Source of the DNA: Firmicutes bacterium CAG:145
Lineage (GTDB): Bacteria > Bacillota > Clostridia > Peptostreptococcales > Anaerovoracaceae
Length of the DNA stretch: 64,000 nucleotides
Assembly (NCBI GenBank): GCA_000435715.1
Contig: FR882593.1
Location: 1 to 64,000 of the forward strand
Reading direction: 5' to 3'
This document shows, piece after piece, positions 41,937 through 51,662 of this stretch. The translations under genes were made by a program, and so were the position numbers. The notes under the pieces were generated by a model. It worked only from the letters and a program-made list of their open reading frames with translations. It ran no database searches and was not told where the DNA came from. Position 1 is the stretch's first letter, and each line of letters opens with the position of its first letter.

Positions 41937-43217
41937 CTATTCCGCCGGGGGTTTTGTTATAGTAGCTACGAAATCTTCGAAATCGTCAAAAGAACTGTTT
42001 ATGAAATCAAAGAGAACGGGATCTTTAAATTCGTATTTTGATACGGGGACTATATACGGAGCCATGGACGACTCTGCCAGATCAAGCTCCATGCGGCGTA
42101 TATCCGACAAGTTATAAGACGCCAGAATCAGCTGATTATCTTCTATAAGATAATAGACGCCAAGGACATCGTCGTTGAGAAGATAGGTGGCGTTTTTGAC
42201 ATGATCGTTATGAGGCTGAAAGATCATGAACAGCTGTCCGTTTTCGTAGTCTGTGACCATGGATTTTGAAGTCAGCTTAGTCGTGTGCCGATCAAATTCG
42301 GGAGCAGAGGGGACGAGATCCGTCACGGTGATGAACTCCGGTCTTGAAGTCATCATAGAAGCTTCTGCGGCTGAAACCTGAAATTCCGATATCTTTTCAT
42401 ATTTTACTATTTTGAGATGATCCAAGGTAATCTGAGTGATGAGAAGAAAAAATTTTCCGCTGTATTCTATTAAAGATTCGCACATATACGATTTGAAAGT
42501 ATTGAAAGTTCCGAAATCTTTGTCGTCATCAGTAACGTGATAGTCCGTATTTGAGCCGCTTACGGCGTCAGGAGAATCTTCGATGACGTTTCTCAGAAGG
42601 GTGGCTCCCTTGTGATTAGGGAACAGATTGGTACGCACATACCCTTTGGTGAGAAATTTGGCGGCGCCGAAATCTTTCCCCACACATCTCATGAGAAAAT
42701 AATTTATGACTTGATATGGTGAGTCCAGACCGGGACATTGCTTGCACATCAGAACGTATTCTTCCGAATCGGTGAGTCTTATCCTAGGAGACAACATGAA
42801 TTCATATTCATCCTTATCCTCGGGGAGGGGAAGACCGCTCCTCAGATTCAGGTCCACGTAGCTTTGAAGCATATATCTGACTTCTCTCTCTGTCAGTATG
42901 ACCCGCTTTCCCCCAAGACCTCCCATGAGATAGTCCTCTATATCGTTGATCTCCTGAACCTCACTGGGACCGCCGTTTCCTAAAACGCTTCTGTAAGTTT
43001 CAAAACCAGATTCTTCGGCGTCGAAATAAAAAAACTGGTGCAGGTCTGTGAGATGAGAATTCTCAGAAAGTCTCCAGTGGACGCACATACTGACTACGCC
43101 CATCAGCCTGGTATCTGTTATTGAGGCCGATACGAATTCCTTGGGACTGTCGTCTATAGTTTCAGACAATCCTCCGCTAATCAGTTTAAAAGTTGATCTT
43201 ATATCTTGATATGACAA
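41937..43217 (-). CDS. Uncharacterised 426-residue protein
   Basis: A full-length, soluble, acidic protein with no membrane segment or signal peptide and no motif I recognise. Notable stretches are GGLGGKRVILTEREVRYMLQSYVDL, VLMCKQCPGLDSPYQ and NYFLMRCVGKDFGAAKFL. It starts at ATG 43217 on the minus strand; the upstream side abuts the promoter region of the metK S-box. It appears to be a conserved Clostridia hypothetical protein, judging only from its length and even composition. I propose no function. Confidence 0.7.
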   Translation of the reverse strand: MSYQDIRSTFKLISGGLSETIDDSPKEFVSASITDTRLMGVVSMCVHWRLSENSHLTDLHQFFYFDAEESGFETYRSVLGNGGPSEVQEINDIEDYLMGGLGGKRVILTEREVRYMLQSYVDLNLRSGLPLPEDKDEYEFMLSPRIRLTDSEEYVLMCKQCPGLDSPYQVINYFLMRCVGKDFGAAKFLTKGYVRTNLFPNHKGATLLRNVIEDSPDAVSGSNTDYHVTDDDKDFGTFNTFKSYMCESLIEYSGKFFLLITQITLDHLKIVKYEKISEFQVSAAEASMMTSRPEFITVTDLVPSAPEFDRHTTKLTSKSMVTDYENGQLFMIFQPHNDHVKNATYLLNDDVLGVYYLIEDNQLILASYNLSDIRRMELDLAESSMAPYIVPVSKYEFKDPVLFDFINSSFDDFEDFVATITKPPAE

Positions 43218-43298
43218 ATTTATTACCTCGTAGAGTTTTTTATATAATCATAGTATACATTATTTTGCTGAAAAAACAACAAAATCTTGGGTTAACAG

Positions 43299-43326
43299 TT
43301 GACTTTAAGGGTAAAAGATATATAAT
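43299..43326 (+). promoter_or_regulatory. Sigma-A promoter of the S-box/metK transcript
   Basis: TTGACT (43299-43304), 16-base spacer, TATAAT (43321-43326), shortly before the riboswitch. Confidence 0.8.
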
Positions 43327-43350
43327 AAAATGAGTAATAAAATTGAAAAA

Positions 43351-43516
43351 TCCTTATTGAGAGCGGCTGAGGGACTAGGCCCAGAGAAGCCCGGCAACCT
43401 GTATGTTTTGTCAGAGAAACGTGAAAGGTGCTAAATCCTACAGAAATATTATTTCTGAAAGATGAGGAAAGATACCGACAAATATCAGCCTCTCTTTTCG
43501 GAAGAGAGGCTTTTTT
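43351..43516 (+). promoter_or_regulatory. SAM-I (S-box) riboswitch with terminator
   Basis: The aptamer shows the S-box signatures GAGAGCGGCTGAGGGA, CTAGGCCC, GAAGCCCGGCAACC and AAGGTGCTAAATCC, then AGATGAGGAAA. The expression platform is the terminator GCCTCTCTT / AAGAGAGGC with TTTTTT (43488-43516). When SAM is high transcription should end before metK. Confidence 0.96.
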
Positions 43517-43551
43517 CGAGATAAGGATATGAGATCAAAGGAGGTACAAAA

Positions 43552-44736
43552 ATGAAAAAATTATTCACATCAGAATCAGTTACAGAAGGCCATCCGGATA
43601 AAGTGTGCGATCAGATTTCTGACGCTATACTGGATGCCATCCTCGAGCAGGACCCTTATGGAAGAGTGGCTGCCGAGACTACTACCACCACAGGATACGC
43701 GATGGTCATGGGGGAGATAAGCACCAGGTGTTACGTAGACATCCCCAAGATAGTCAGAAAAGTGATTCTCGATATCGGGTATGACAGGAGCGATTACGGA
43801 TTTGACGGAAATACGTGCGCAGTACTTTCAGCTATAGACGAACAGTCAGGCGACATAGCCATGGGAGTAGATAAGGCTCTTGAGTATAAAGAGGGAACTC
43901 TCGACGATAAGATAGACACCATAGGCGCCGGAGATCAGGGCCTCATGTTCGGATATGCCTGCAACGAAACGCCTGAGCTTATGCCTATGCCTATAGCTCT
44001 GGCCCATAAGCTTGCAAGAAAATTGACTCAGGTGAGAAAAAACGGAGAACTGAAATATCTCAGACCTGACGGAAAAACGCAGGTGACCGTTGAATACGAC
44101 GAAAACAGGGTGAAGAGGATAGACACAGTTCTGATTTCCACTCAGCATGATCCGGATGTTACTCAGGAACAGATAAGACAAGACATAATAGAAAAAGTCA
44201 TAAAGCCTATAGTCCCTGCGGAACTTTTGGATGATGAAACGAAATATTACGTGAACCCTACAGGCAGGTTCGTAATAGGCGGCCCTCACGGCGATTCCGG
44301 CCTTACGGGCAGAAAGATCATAGTAGACAGTTACGGCGGATATGCCCGTCACGGCGGCGGAGCCTTCTCCGGAAAAGACCCTACAAAAGTAGACCGCAGC
44401 GCTTCTTACGCTGCAAGATATGCGGCCAAAAACGTGGTTGCGGCAGGTATTGCAGACAAGTGCGAAATTCAGCTGGCTTACGCCATAGGCGTCGCCAAGC
44501 CTGTATCCATCATGGCAGACACTTTCGGAACAGGCAAGATCACAGATGATGAGATAGCGAATCTGATAGAAAAGAACTTTGATCTGAGACCTGCCGCCAT
44601 CATCAGAGATCTGGATCTGAGGAGACCTATATACAGACAGGTCGCCGCTTACGGCCACTTCGGAAGAACGGATATAGATCTGCCGTGGGAACACACTGAT
44701 AAGGCAGAAACACTGAAGAAACAGGCCGGCATATAG
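43552..44736 (+). CDS. metK: S-adenosylmethionine synthetase
   Basis: MetK makes SAM from methionine and ATP. The 394-residue product has [45 protein letters not shown] and [17 protein letters not shown], all family signatures. ATG 43552 follows AAAGGAGGTAC. The gene is preceded by an S-box riboswitch, so it is repressed by its own product. SAM also feeds the radical enzyme KamA in this window. Confidence 0.97.
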   Translation: MKKLFTSESVTEGHPDKVCDQISDAILDAILEQDPYGRVAAETTTTTGYAMVMGEISTRCYVDIPKIVRKVILDIGYDRSDYGFDGNTCAVLSAIDEQSGDIAMGVDKALEYKEGTLDDKIDTIGAGDQGLMFGYACNETPELMPMPIALAHKLARKLTQVRKNGELKYLRPDGKTQVTVEYDENRVKRIDTVLISTQHDPDVTQEQIRQDIIEKVIKPIVPAELLDDETKYYVNPTGRFVIGGPHGDSGLTGRKIIVDSYGGYARHGGGAFSGKDPTKVDRSASYAARYAAKNVVAAGIADKCEIQLAYAIGVAKPVSIMADTFGTGKITDDEIANLIEKNFDLRPAAIIRDLDLRRPIYRQVAAYGHFGRTDIDLPWEHTDKAETLKKQAGI

Positions 44737-44770
44737 AGAGTTAGATATATTTTAAAACCTGTTTTATAAA

Positions 44771-44815
44771 AAAATAAGAGATGCCGTCATGATTATCATG
44801 ACGGCATCTTGTCTT
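44771..44815. terminator. Bidirectional terminator between metK and the deoC unit
   Basis: A perfect 14-bp stem AGATGCCGTCATGA / TCATGACGGCATCT (44779-44809) with a 3-base loop. A strong T-run lies on the minus-strand side, a weaker one on the plus side. Confidence 0.85.
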
Positions 44816-44847
44816 TTCAGAATATAATGGCGTTATCTTACGAGTAT

Positions 44848-45024
44848 TCAGCGCCTTACATCGAGGGCCTGCTTTATATAAGCTACAGTTACGATGGTGC
44901 ATATCAACACCGCCGCATAAGGCCAGTTGGCCTGAGTATCTCCTAAGACCTTGGCGCCCAGACAGCAAATACCTATAAATCCTGATATCCCTGCCTTTAA
45001 AAAGTTCATAGCTCTGTCTGACAT
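44848..45024 (-). CDS. Small membrane protein, 58 residues
   Basis: MSDRAMNFLKAGISGF begins a 58-residue protein with two hydrophobic segments (about 8-28 and 37-53) joined by a short loop, ending KQALDVRR. ATG 45024 lies 13 bases after AGGAGG; a GTG at 45036 would be too close to it. It follows deoC by 15 bases on the same strand and is probably co-transcribed with it. Function unknown. Confidence 0.55.
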   Translation of the reverse strand: MSDRAMNFLKAGISGFIGICCLGAKVLGDTQANWPYAAVLICTIVTVAYIKQALDVRR

Positions 45025-45039
45025 ATGTAAACACACCTC

Positions 45040-45714
45040 CTATCCGCGGGTCTTGCTGTCTTCCATGACAGCGACAGATGCGCTGGCGCCGATTCTGTCT
45101 GCGCCTGCATTTATCATAGCCATTACAGTATCATAATCTCTTATGCCGCCGCTGGCTTTGACCTGCAGTCTGTCGCCGACGACTCTGCGCATAAGGGCTA
45201 TATCTTCTTCAGTAGCCCCGCCCGTCGAAAATCCCGTAGAAGTCTTTACAAACGCCGCTTTTGCTTCTTCTGCCAGACGGCAGGCGGTTTCCTTCTCCTC
45301 ATCGCTCAGAAGGCAAGTCTCTATGATGACTTTCACGATGGCGTCATATTTGGCAGCCGCGTCGACTACAGCCTTTATATCTTCGTATACGAACTCATCG
45401 CCGCCTTCTTTGAGGGCTCCTATGTTGATCACCATATCTATCTCGCTGGCGCCGTCACGGCAGGCTTCTTCGGTCTCGAACACTTTAGTGGCCGAAGTAC
45501 ATGCTCCTAAAGGGAAGCCGACTACTGCTGCTATCTTTACATCTGTATTCTCTAACATGTCCCGGCACTGAGCCACATTGGAAGAGTTTACGCAGACCGA
45601 ATAAAAGTCGTATTCCATGGCCTCGCGACAGAGATTATCTATCTGGTCGGCGGTAGCATCAGCCTTCAGCAGAGTGTGATCGAAATATTTATTCAAAGGT
45701 TTAGCCAGATTCAT
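45040..45714 (-). CDS. deoC: Deoxyribose-phosphate aldolase
   Basis: DeoC splits 2-deoxyribose-5-phosphate into glyceraldehyde-3-phosphate and acetaldehyde. The 224-residue TIM barrel shows [29 protein letters not shown] with the Schiff-base-forming lysine region, and [14 protein letters not shown], then [15 protein letters not shown] 45714 follows GAGGAGGTAGAAGG. Its promoter diverges from that of the next operon and shares its -35 hexamer. Confidence 0.94.
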   Translation of the reverse strand: MNLAKPLNKYFDHTLLKADATADQIDNLCREAMEYDFYSVCVNSSNVAQCRDMLENTDVKIAAVVGFPLGACTSATKVFETEEACRDGASEIDMVINIGALKEGGDEFVYEDIKAVVDAAAKYDAIVKVIIETCLLSDEEKETACRLAEEAKAAFVKTSTGFSTGGATEEDIALMRRVVGDRLQVKASGGIRDYDTVMAMINAGADRIGASASVAVMEDSKTRG

Positions 45715-45750
45715 CCTTCTACCTCCTCAGGTGTCTTTATCGTATTTTCA

Positions 45751-45802
45751 ATTATACCATGATGTAATTTATATTGCAATGGCGGCCTTGGGTGCATATA
45801 AT
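45751..45802. promoter_or_regulatory. Divergent promoters sharing one -35 hexamer
   Basis: TTGCAA at 45774-45779 is its own reverse complement. To the right, 17 bases later, lies TATAAT (45797-45802), serving the 45832 operon. To the left on the minus strand, also 17 bases later, lies TATAAT (45756-45751), serving deoC. The two promoters cannot be fully occupied together. Confidence 0.75.
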
Positions 45803-45831
45803 ATAAGAGTAAAAGCATGAAAGAGGTAATT

Positions 45832-46326
45832 ATGGAAAAAGCAGAAAGAGATAGTTTAAAACTGGGGAGGCTCAGGTGGCTGTGGTTCCTCCCCGCCATA
45901 TGTATGTTTTTGGGAACCAGGACATCTTTTGGGACTGCTGCGGCCCTAACGCTGGCGGCAGTATTCGGCTTTGCTTTCAATAAGATATGCAGAAAGGGAA
46001 GCCGGATCATTATATGCGAAGAGATAATCAAGGACATGAGAGAAGGACTTGACAGAGCCGGTTTTGGCGATACAGTCTTTGAAATAAAGAGTCTTAATAT
46101 AGGCCTTGTGGTCAGAGTGTATCTGATACAGGCCAGGAATAGAGCCGAGATATATTCCAAAGTCATTTCCGACAGGCTGGAGGCCAGCTGGTATAAGAAG
46201 CATATCTGGCTGACTCAGGTGGTAGACGTAGAAAGAGCAGAAGCTATAGGAGACGCCAGAAGAGTTCTCAACGACGCCTTGATAGAGGACATAAAAGAAA
46301 AAACGGAAGGCAGAGGAAAAGAATAG
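45832..46326 (+). CDS. Uncharacterised protein with two N-terminal membrane spans
   Basis: The 164-residue protein has hydrophobic segments at about 13-26 and 29-48 (LRWLWFLPAICMFLG, AAALTLAAVFGFAF), then a soluble basic/acidic domain with IIICEEIIKDMREGLDRAGFG and VVDVERAEAIGDARRVLNDAL. ATG 45832 follows GAGGTAATT; an upstream ATG 45817 is less likely. It abuts the DUF3842 gene with no gap. No family recognised. Confidence 0.65.
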   Translation: MEKAERDSLKLGRLRWLWFLPAICMFLGTRTSFGTAAALTLAAVFGFAFNKICRKGSRIIICEEIIKDMREGLDRAGFGDTVFEIKSLNIGLVVRVYLIQARNRAEIYSKVISDRLEASWYKKHIWLTQVVDVERAEAIGDARRVLNDALIEDIKEKTEGRGKE

Positions 46327-46740
46327 ATGAAAAAAGTTTTGATAATAGACGGACAAGGGGGCCTTTTGGGAAAACAGATGGTGGAGGCTGTGAGAAAATT
46401 GATTCCTGAGGCCGAGATTACGGCTGTCGGAACCAACCCCATGGCTACTACCAGCATGCTGAAAGCCGGAGCCACAAATGGAGCCACGGGAGAAAACGCA
46501 GTCATAGTCGGCGTGAGAAATGCCGATATAATAGTAGGGCCTATAGGCATCGCGATAGCGGATTCTCTTCTGGGAGAGATCACGCCGGCTATGGCGGTGG
46601 CTGTCGGCCAGAGCAGAGCAAAAAAGGTCTTGATTCCTGTTAATAAATGTAATAATATAGTCGTAGGCACGGAAGGAAAATCCACATCGGATTTGATTTC
46701 TGAAGCTATACTTAAGATCAAAGAGATCAGCAGAAGCTGA
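46327..46740 (+). CDS. DUF3842 family protein
   Basis: The 137-residue protein has a Rossmann-like start MKKVLIIDGQGGLLGKQM (GQGGxxG), VGTNPMATTSMLKAGA, IIVGPIGIAIADSLLGEITP and LIPVNKCNNIVVG, which match the DUF3842 family of Bacillota. The nucleotide-type loop suggests binding of a nucleotide or metabolite, but no activity is known. It starts directly after the stop of the preceding gene and lies 114 bp before the ECF S component. Confidence 0.8.
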   Translation: MKKVLIIDGQGGLLGKQMVEAVRKLIPEAEITAVGTNPMATTSMLKAGATNGATGENAVIVGVRNADIIVGPIGIAIADSLLGEITPAMAVAVGQSRAKKVLIPVNKCNNIVVGTEGKSTSDLISEAILKIKEISRS

Positions 46741-46853
46741 TAGTCCTGATACCAGAAGGTACAGAATCTCCAGAAGGAGACCTGTATCTTTTATTTTTTG
46801 TAAAAGAACCTGAAGGAGAATCCAAGAGGGAACTTTTAAGAAAAGAGGAGAAA

Positions 46854-47387
46854 ATGACCAATCAACAAAATCACATCAAGAATCTTGTATTATCCGCCCT
46901 GTGTCTGGCTATCGCCATGTACCTGCCGTTTTTGACGGGACAGATACAGACCATAGGAAATATGCTGTGCCCTATGCATATACCTGTATTTTTGTGCGCT
47001 TATATGTGCGGATGGAAATGGGCCGCAGCAGTCGGCTTTGTCTCGCCGTTCATCAGATATTCCGCCTTCGGTATGCCTCCTATAATGCCGGTAGGAATAG
47101 GTATGGCTTTTGAAATGCTCACTTACGGACTGGTGGCGGGGATACTTTATAAAGTACTGCCTAAAAAAACTGTGAACATTTATGTCTCCCTGATCATATC
47201 AATGATAGCAGGAAGGATAGTCTGGGGTATAACGCGGCTTGTCATCGCCGGAGTTGTAGCAGATCAGTTCACCTGGCAGATGTTTGTGAGCGGCGCGGTG
47301 CTTACGGCAGTTCCGGGGATCATCTTACATATCATACTGATTCCAATCATCGTAATTGCGCTCAAAAAGGCGAAACTCATAGACTGA
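46854..47387 (+). CDS. ECF transporter S component
   Basis: A 177-residue membrane protein with five to six spans. The segment GNMLCPMHIPVFLCAYMCGW and RYSAFGMPPIMPVGIGMAF matches vitamin-type S components of energy-coupling-factor transporters. It captures a substrate and relies on a shared EcfA/A'/T module encoded elsewhere. No riboswitch is evident upstream, so the vitamin cannot be guessed. ATG 46854 follows AAAGAGGAGAAA. Confidence 0.8.
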   Translation: MTNQQNHIKNLVLSALCLAIAMYLPFLTGQIQTIGNMLCPMHIPVFLCAYMCGWKWAAAVGFVSPFIRYSAFGMPPIMPVGIGMAFEMLTYGLVAGILYKVLPKKTVNIYVSLIISMIAGRIVWGITRLVIAGVVADQFTWQMFVSGAVLTAVPGIILHIILIPIIVIALKKAKLID

Positions 47388-47430
47388 CAAGTCTGAAAAC
47401 TGCCTCGAAATGGGGCGCATACACGAAAAC

Positions 47431-47464
47431 ATAAATGGCTCAGCGATATGCTGGCCATTTTTTG
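47431..47464 (+). terminator. Terminator after the ECF S-component gene
   Basis: AAATGG-c-tCAGC pairs with GCTG-g-CCATTT around GATAT, followed by TTTTTTG. Confidence 0.75.
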
Positions 47465-47486
47465 TTTGAACGCACAATGGAAGGTA

Positions 47487-47515
47487 TTGAAAAAGCAAGA
47501 GTTTTGTACTATAAT
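47487..47515 (+). promoter_or_regulatory. Sigma-A promoter of the aspartate kinase operon
   Basis: TTGAAA (47487-47492), 17-base spacer, TATAAT (47510-47515), about 47 bases before the start codon. No lysine riboswitch is seen in the leader. Confidence 0.85.
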
Positions 47516-47561
47516 AATATGTCAAATACATAAGATTTTTTGAGAGGAAGGAACACCTAAG

Positions 47562-48887
47562 ATGGGTATTAAAGTGGCAAAGTTTGGAGGATCGTCGGTT
47601 GCGGACGGAATCCAGCTGACTAAGACCAAACAGATTATAGACAGGGACCCGGACAGACGCTATATAGTCGTGTCGGCTCCCGGCAAAAGATTTGAAGGAG
47701 ACAACAAGATCACTGACCTTTTATATTTATGCAAAACTCATATAGAACACAATCTGCCTTATGATCAGATCTTTCAGGTAGTGGTCGACAGATATATGGC
47801 AGTAGAAATAAATTTAGGCGTAGACGTAGATCTGGCCATGCACCTGGATAAGATAAGGGAAAATCTGAAGAAAAATCCCAGCGCCGATTATATAGCTTCC
47901 AGAGGCGAATATCTCAATGCTATATTAGTGGCGGCTTTTCTCGGATATGACTTTGTAGATACCGCTGACCTGATAAAATTCGATAATAAGGGAAAAATCC
48001 TTATCGAGGAGACCGACCGCCTTCTCAGAGAGGAACTGACAAAACATGAAAGGGCCGTTCTTCCCGGCTTTTACGGTTCCAGCACGGAGGGAGAAATCAG
48101 AACTTTCTCGAGGGGAGGCTCCGATATAACGGGAGCTCTAGTAGCCAGGGCCATCAAAGCCGACGTGTATGAGAACTGGACAGATGTTTCGGGATTTCTG
48201 ATGGCAGATCCGAGGATCGTCAAAAATCCAAGGCAGATCAAGACCATCTCGTATAAAGAACTCAGGGAGCTGTCATATATGGGCGCCAGCGTCCTCCACG
48301 AAGATGCCATCTACCCGGCAAGAATGGCCAACGTGCCTATAAATATCAGAAACACCAACATACCGCAGGACCCGGGGACTATGATAACCGCAGAGGTCAA
48401 TCAGGCAGAAGAGGACGGAGGCATCATAACAGGTATCGCCGGAAGCAAAGATTTCACCGTGGTGGCGCTGTACAAAAATATGATGAGCAGCGAACGCGGA
48501 TTCGTCAGAAGAATTCTCGGAATCTTAGACGACTACGATATAAACTTTGAGCACCTGCCCAGCGGAATAGATACGGTGTCGGTGGTGATGTCCAATAAGG
48601 CTGTAGGCGACAGGCTGGACGAGATACTCGAAGCTTTTCGCCAGAGGCTGCAGCCTGACAGCATAGACGTATTTGAAAATATGGCATTGATAGCGACCGT
48701 GGGACATAGGATGTCTTACAGACCGGGCGTATCGGCTAAGCTTTTTAATGCGCTGGGGGAGGCCAGGGTCAATATCAGGATGATAGACCAGGGCTCCAGC
48801 GAGATGAATATTATAGTCGGAGTAGAAAACAAAGATTTTGAAAAAGCCATAAAAGCAATTTATAATGCGTTCGTGGAGGAGGAATAG
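47562..48887 (+). CDS. Aspartate kinase
   Basis: Phosphorylates aspartate in the first step to lysine, threonine and methionine. The 441-residue product has KFGGSSVADG at the start, then SRGEYLNAILVAAFLG, FSRGGSDITGALVA and YENWTDVSGFLMADPRI of the kinase domain. Two C-terminal ACT domains follow (FTVVALYKNMMSSERGFVRRILGI and ALIATVGHRMSYRPGVSAKLF), so end-product control is expected. Length fits the monofunctional lysC/thrA-type kinases. ATG 47562 follows GAGAGGAAGGAACACC. Confidence 0.93.
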   Translation: MGIKVAKFGGSSVADGIQLTKTKQIIDRDPDRRYIVVSAPGKRFEGDNKITDLLYLCKTHIEHNLPYDQIFQVVVDRYMAVEINLGVDVDLAMHLDKIRENLKKNPSADYIASRGEYLNAILVAAFLGYDFVDTADLIKFDNKGKILIEETDRLLREELTKHERAVLPGFYGSSTEGEIRTFSRGGSDITGALVARAIKADVYENWTDVSGFLMADPRIVKNPRQIKTISYKELRELSYMGASVLHEDAIYPARMANVPINIRNTNIPQDPGTMITAEVNQAEEDGGIITGIAGSKDFTVVALYKNMMSSERGFVRRILGILDDYDINFEHLPSGIDTVSVVMSNKAVGDRLDEILEAFRQRLQPDSIDVFENMALIATVGHRMSYRPGVSAKLFNALGEARVNIRMIDQGSSEMNIIVGVENKDFEKAIKAIYNAFVEEE

Positions 48888-48890
48888 CTT

Positions 48891-49505
48891 ATGAAAAAAC
48901 TGGTGACTATCAGCCGTGAGTACGGAAGCGGCGGAAGAATAATAGGAAAGATACTGGCAGAGAAATTGGGAGTGCCGTTCTATGACAAGGAGATCATAGA
49001 TATGGCCGTGCAGGAGAGCGGGTTTTCCAGAGAGATGATAGAAAGCGCCGAGCTGAAGGCCAAGAGCAGCTTCGCATATAATCTGGCTTCCGCCCTGAAC
49101 TTCAGCGAAGGAATGAGTTCAAGCCCGCTGTCTGTCAACGAAAAACTCTTTTTAGCTCAGTTTCAGGTCATCGCCGAGATAGGAAATAAGGAAGAGGGCG
49201 TCATAGTAGGACGGTGCGCCGATTATGTGCTCAAAGATGTTCCCGGGGTGACCAACGTATTCGTTCACGCCGAGATAGAAGACAGGATAAAGAGATCTAT
49301 CGAAGTCTACGGAGACGAAAAAGATAAGATAGAGCACGTCATAAATACTTACGATAAAGCCAGGCAAAATTATTATAACTATCACACATGTCAGAAGTGG
49401 GGGGAGTATAAGAACTACAACCTGGCTATCAACAGCAGCTATATCACTGAAGAAGAAGCCGCCATGCTGATAAAAGATTACGTAGAAAGAAGGACCTACA
49501 GATGA
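48891..49505 (+). CDS. Cytidylate kinase-like family protein
   Basis: The 204-residue protein has an unusual P-loop, ISREYGSGGRIIGKILAEKLG, of the cytidylate-kinase-like (AAA_26) family, VGRCADYVLKD, and VFVHAEIEDRIKRSI. These proteins are distinct from the housekeeping CMP kinase and their substrate is uncertain. It lies three bases after aspartate kinase and overlaps the next small gene by four bases. Confidence 0.82.
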   Translation: MKKLVTISREYGSGGRIIGKILAEKLGVPFYDKEIIDMAVQESGFSREMIESAELKAKSSFAYNLASALNFSEGMSSSPLSVNEKLFLAQFQVIAEIGNKEEGVIVGRCADYVLKDVPGVTNVFVHAEIEDRIKRSIEVYGDEKDKIEHVINTYDKARQNYYNYHTCQKWGEYKNYNLAINSSYITEEEAAMLIKDYVERRTYR

Positions 49506-49672
49506 AAATCGGAATGATAAAGGCAAAGAATCCTGCGCCGGAAAGCAAGATAAATTCAAATGCTGTGCTGAAAGGCATAGGCATAGGCCTGGCCGCCGCT
49601 GTGGCAATAACGGCAGCAACGACAGCCGCTGTAAAAATGGTTACCTCCCAGAACGGAGAAAAAGACCAATAG
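49502..49672 (+). CDS. Small single-span membrane protein, 56 residues
   Basis: ATG 49502 overlaps the stop codon of the preceding gene (ATGA). The product MKIGMIKAKNPAPESK begins a 56-residue protein with one alanine-rich hydrophobic segment (GIGIGLAAAVAITAATTAAVKM, about 25-46) and a charged end NGEKDQ. Coupled translation and codon use suggest a real small gene. Function unknown. Confidence 0.55.
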   Translation: MKIGMIKAKNPAPESKINSNAVLKGIGIGLAAAVAITAATTAAVKMVTSQNGEKDQ

Positions 49673-49712
49673 CGCCGCTTTCGGATGCTGAAAGAATGAA
49701 AGGACAAGAGAA

Positions 49713-51644
49713 ATGTCAAAAGACAAAGGAACTTATTATATAACTACACCGATATATTATCCCAGTTCAAATCTGCACGTAGGCCATACTTACTGCACCG
49801 TGATGGCTGACGCCATGGCAAGATTCAAAAGGCTGTGCGGATATGACGTTCGATTTCTGACGGGAACAGACGAACACGGTCAGAAGATAGAGACCCTGGC
49901 CAAAGCTAAGGGAGTAACGCCTCAGGCTTATGTGGACGAAGTGGTAGACGGCATAAAGAAGCTGTGGAAGACCATGGAGATATCCTATGATGATTTTATC
50001 AGGACCACGGAACCTCGCCACGTGAAGCGAGTACAGAAAATATTCATGAAGATGTACGAAAACGGCGATATATACAAAAGCGAATACGAGGGGCTTTACT
50101 GCACCCCGTGCGAGTCTTTCTGGACGGAGAGCCAGCTTGTAAACGGCTGCTGTCCGGACTGCGGAAGACCGGTACAGGCCGCAAAAGAAGAAGCGTATTT
50201 CTTTAAGCTTTCAAAATATGCGGACAAGCTTTTAGACCTCTTTGAAAAGGATCCTAAGTTCCTGCAGCCCGAAAGCAGACGCAATGAGATGACTTCTTTT
50301 ATAAAGCAGGGACTCGACGACCTGTGCATATCACGGTCTACTTTTGACTGGGGTATTCCGGTGCCTATAGACGAAAAACATGTTATCTATGTCTGGCTTG
50401 ATGCCCTGACTAACTATATAACGGCGCTGGGATATCCGGACGAGCCCGAGCTCTATGAAAAATACTGGCCTGCCAATGTTCATCTGGTCGGAAAGGAAAT
50501 AGTGAGATTCCATTCCATAATATGGCCTGCCATGCTCATGAGCGCCGGCCTCCCTCTGCCTAAACAGGTACTGGGTCACGGCTGGCTTCTTCTGGGAGGA
50601 GAGAAGGTCTCAAAGTCCAAGGCTGCCAAAGCGGCCGATGTAGTGGATCCCGTTATTCTGATAGACAGATACGGAATCGACGCTCTCAAATACTTCCTGC
50701 TGAGAGAATATACCTTCGGACAAGACGGAGTCTTTACTAACGAAGTGATGCTCAAGAGGATGAATTACGACTTGGCCAACGACCTTGGCAATCTGGTGTC
50801 AAGAACAGTATCCATGATAGAAAAATACTGCGGAGGATATGTTCCTGAGGCTAATACATCCGATTCGACAGATGAGGATCTTAAAGCTGTAGCTATAGGA
50901 GCTGCATCTAAAGTAGAAGAGCAGATGGATAAGTTTTCATTCAACATGGCTTTGGAAGAGATATGGATATTAGTCAGACGGGCTAACAAGTATATAGACG
51001 AGAAGATGCCGTGGGTTTTGGCAAAGGAGCCTGAACGCAAAGCGGAGCTGGATACGGTGATGCACAATCTGGCGGAGGCCATCAGAATAATATCTATCCT
51101 CATAGAGCCGTTTATGCATACCACCTCCAAAGAGATAAGAAAACAGATGGGATTATGGTATTCGGAGGCAGTCTGGGAGGACTCATTCGTGTTCGACATG
51201 ATGAACGGAGAACAGGTAAAGAAAGGCAACGCCATCTTCCCTAGACTCGATATAGAAAAAGAACTCTCGGAACTTGCGAAGCTCAGTACCGCAGGCGAAG
51301 CAGAAAACATTCCGCTCAAGCTCAAACCGGAAATAACTTACGATGATTTTGACAAAATCGACTTCAGAGTAGGTACCATAGTAAAGGCAGAGAAGCATCC
51401 CAAGGCCGATAAGCTTTTGGTGTTCCAAATCAAGATGGGTACGGAGATGAGACAGGTGATAAGCGGAGTAGCGGAAGATTTTACTCCTCAGGAGATGGAG
51501 GGACAAAAAGTCATAGTAGTGGCTAATTTAAAGCCGCGCCAGCTCAGGGGAATGGAATCTGCAGGAATGTTGTTATTTGCCGAAAACGGAAAGCGCTGCG
51601 AAATAGTTACTACTAAAGCTCCGGACGGAGAATCTGTAAACTGA
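49713..51644 (+). CDS. metG: Methionyl-tRNA synthetase
   Basis: Class I synthetase charging tRNA(Met). The 643-residue product has HVGH (HIGH-type) in PSSNLHVGHTYCT, VSKSK (KMSKS-type) in GGEKVSKSK, a zinc knuckle CTPCESFW...GCCPDCG, and a C-terminal tRNA-binding domain of the OB-fold type (DFRVGTIVKAEKHPKADKLL), used for dimerisation. ATG 49713 follows AAAGGACAAGAGAA. It begins a long run of plus-strand housekeeping genes. Confidence 0.96.
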   Translation: MSKDKGTYYITTPIYYPSSNLHVGHTYCTVMADAMARFKRLCGYDVRFLTGTDEHGQKIETLAKAKGVTPQAYVDEVVDGIKKLWKTMEISYDDFIRTTEPRHVKRVQKIFMKMYENGDIYKSEYEGLYCTPCESFWTESQLVNGCCPDCGRPVQAAKEEAYFFKLSKYADKLLDLFEKDPKFLQPESRRNEMTSFIKQGLDDLCISRSTFDWGIPVPIDEKHVIYVWLDALTNYITALGYPDEPELYEKYWPANVHLVGKEIVRFHSIIWPAMLMSAGLPLPKQVLGHGWLLLGGEKVSKSKAAKAADVVDPVILIDRYGIDALKYFLLREYTFGQDGVFTNEVMLKRMNYDLANDLGNLVSRTVSMIEKYCGGYVPEANTSDSTDEDLKAVAIGAASKVEEQMDKFSFNMALEEIWILVRRANKYIDEKMPWVLAKEPERKAELDTVMHNLAEAIRIISILIEPFMHTTSKEIRKQMGLWYSEAVWEDSFVFDMMNGEQVKKGNAIFPRLDIEKELSELAKLSTAGEAENIPLKLKPEITYDDFDKIDFRVGTIVKAEKHPKADKLLVFQIKMGTEMRQVISGVAEDFTPQEMEGQKVIVVANLKPRQLRGMESAGMLLFAENGKRCEIVTTKAPDGESVN

Positions 51645-51662
51645 CGTCAGAAAGGTAGAGAG

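Noticed and set aside
47388..47561. Lysine riboswitch before aspartate kinase
   Set aside because: The gap is 174 bases, filled by a terminator and a sigma-A promoter, and has none of the L-box conserved segments.
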